Positions 15,110 through 15,763 of a stretch of DNA of 15,763 nucleotides are shown one piece after another. The DNA lies in NCBI GenBank assembly GCA_002298545.1, contig DBKQ01000071.1, positions 1-15,763 on the forward strand, written 5' to 3'. Source of the stretch: Prevotella sp. UBA746 (GTDB taxonomy: Bacteria > Bacteroidota > Bacteroidia > Bacteroidales > Bacteroidaceae). The position numbers and the translations under genes were made by a program. Below the pieces are notes generated by a model. That model saw nothing but the letters and a program-made list of their open reading frames with translations, was not told the origin of the DNA and did no database searches. Position 1 is the first letter of the stretch; each line of letters begins with the position of its first letter.

Positions 15110-15504
15110 TTCACCATGATTTTCGTTGTGTTGCTATTATCCTTTATTATATACAGTCCGCTCTTCAATATTGACTTCAGGTCCGTGCCGGCTGCATATC
15201 TTCCGACGAACATTCCCGAGGCTGTATATACATCGCGGTCGGCACTTGCAACAGCCTTCACGTCGGTTATACCTGATGCCGTTGCCGAGAAGAACATCCG
15301 ACCGAGGTCTGCCACGGAGAATTCTTTCCTTCCATCTACATTCTCCACAATCAGCCGGTTGTCGCTGAATGTCATCGAGAGCGATTCTATGGAGACGGAC
15401 TCCAGACTCCCGTCTGAAGTTTCGAACGACAGGTAGGCGTATTCATCTGCACTTGCCGCAAGGGGCAAGGCAACCGCCATAAGCGACATTATTAATTTTC
15501 TCAT
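15106..15504 (-). CDS. small exported protein: N-terminal beta module plus T9SS-like C-terminal domain
   Basis: This 132-residue protein is the first gene of an operon with the beta-helix gene. A signal peptide (MRKLIMSLMAVALPLAASAD) leads to a beta module (21-75) with SLSMTF, a hydrophobic strand (LIVENV) and FSVADLGRMFF. Residues 79-132 (GITDVKAVASADRDVYTASG through SGLYIIKDNSNTTKIMVK) resemble a type A T9SS sorting domain: the pattern is V-Y-x-x-x-G then G-L-Y-I-I-x-D and a basic end. Almost nothing lies between the two parts. Its module is similar to that at the N-terminus of the downstream protein. It may be a surface partner of the beta-helix protein, but this is inference from the coupling. 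ATG 15504 follows an AGGAG-like sequence on the minus strand. Confidence 0.8.
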   Translation of the reverse strand: MRKLIMSLMAVALPLAASADEYAYLSFETSDGSLESVSIESLSMTFSDNRLIVENVDGRKEFSVADLGRMFFSATASGITDVKAVASADRDVYTASGMFVGRYAAGTDLKSILKSGLYIIKDNSNTTKIMVK

Positions 15505-15583
15505 AGCTAAAGTCTCCTATACCTTTAATATGTTTTATATTCTCTTTACTTACATTGCGTACGCCATTATATCTTTTTCGCTG

Positions 15584-15616
15584 CAAATATAGACTTTTTG
15601 TTGCATTCTGAATAAA
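15584..15616 (-). promoter_or_regulatory. promoter of the small-protein/beta-helix operon
   Basis: On the minus strand TATATTTG (15591-15584) matches TAnnTTTG exactly. TTTA (15616-15613) stands 21 bp upstream in the -33 position. The predicted leader is about 73 nt. The core context equals that of the ATPase promoter at 2754-2761. Confidence 0.6.
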
Positions 15617-15763
15617 TATTTTAGACAAATACTTACATTTATTAAACAAAAACGCCGTGATTAACATTTTAAAACATAATTAAAGCACTAACCTGTATAA
15701 TTCATAGAATGTAACAATGTATATTATCGGAAGTGCGAGGAAATTTTTTAGACAAAAACAATA
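15617..15763. other. AT-rich region upstream of the operon, no gene seen
   Basis: No coding sequence is supported here. An 11-bp direct repeat TTTTAGACAAA occurs at 15619-15629 and 15746-15756, and AATGTAACA occurs at 15708-15716. The window ends here, so any further upstream gene or regulatory site is out of view. Confidence 0.4.

Noticed and set aside
15443..15667. 74-codon minus-strand open frame overlapping the start of the 132-residue gene
   Set aside because: It overlaps the signal-peptide region of the better-supported gene in another frame and spans its promoter.

Overview
The window looks like chromosomal DNA from a Bacteroidales bacterium, most likely Prevotella or a close relative. 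The evidence is internal. Promoter-like boxes fit the Bacteroidetes pattern TAnnTTTG (2754-2761, 3622-3629, 6471-6478, 6745-6752, 12945-12952, 15584-15591). Two secreted proteins carry C-terminal domains of the type IX secretion (T9SS) kind. There is a membrane-spanning TPR-AraC regulator and an Omp28-like thioredoxin-fold protein, and two ATPases of the AAA_14/DUF4143 type that are common in this phylum.

Layout. Positions 1-178 hold the possible last codons of an upstream gene and a compact repeat element built from seven CCCTCAC/GTGAGGG heptamers. On the minus strand follow dgt (a dGTP triphosphohydrolase) and, 15 bp upstream of it, an AAA_14/DUF4143 ATPase; they probably form one transcription unit. 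Its promoter region carries three 15-bp palindromes at an exact 33-bp period. Divergent from it are a LOG-family nucleotide phosphoribohydrolase and a second, unrelated AAA_14/DUF4143 ATPase. The second ATPase converges, with only 4 bp between stop codons, on a minus-strand regulator with TPRs, one membrane helix and a C-terminal AraC helix-turn-helix.

The right half (6.8-15.5 kb) is devoted to exported proteins. Two plus-strand genes encode T9SS-type cargo: a 695-residue protein with propeller-like DG/W repeats, and an 813-residue protein with an Omp28/thioredoxin domain carrying CGPC. Their region ends at a strong terminator. On the minus strand lie a 418-residue secreted protein of unknown function and a two-gene operon with an ATGA overlap. 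That operon encodes a 132-residue exported protein (small beta module plus T9SS-like tail) and a 646-residue Cthe_2159-like right-handed beta-helix protein with a glycine-rich C-terminus. The three minus-strand exported proteins share a short N-terminal beta module.

How they may work together. The membrane-bound TPR-AraC regulator is divergent from the first T9SS cargo gene across a 383-bp region and is the obvious candidate regulator of it, although this is inference. The most unusual DNA signals are the 33-bp-phased palindromes over the ATPase promoter, the heptamer element downstream of dgt, and overlapping alternative hairpins at 11483-11523. No rRNA, tRNA, CRISPR array, transposase or phage gene was recognised.
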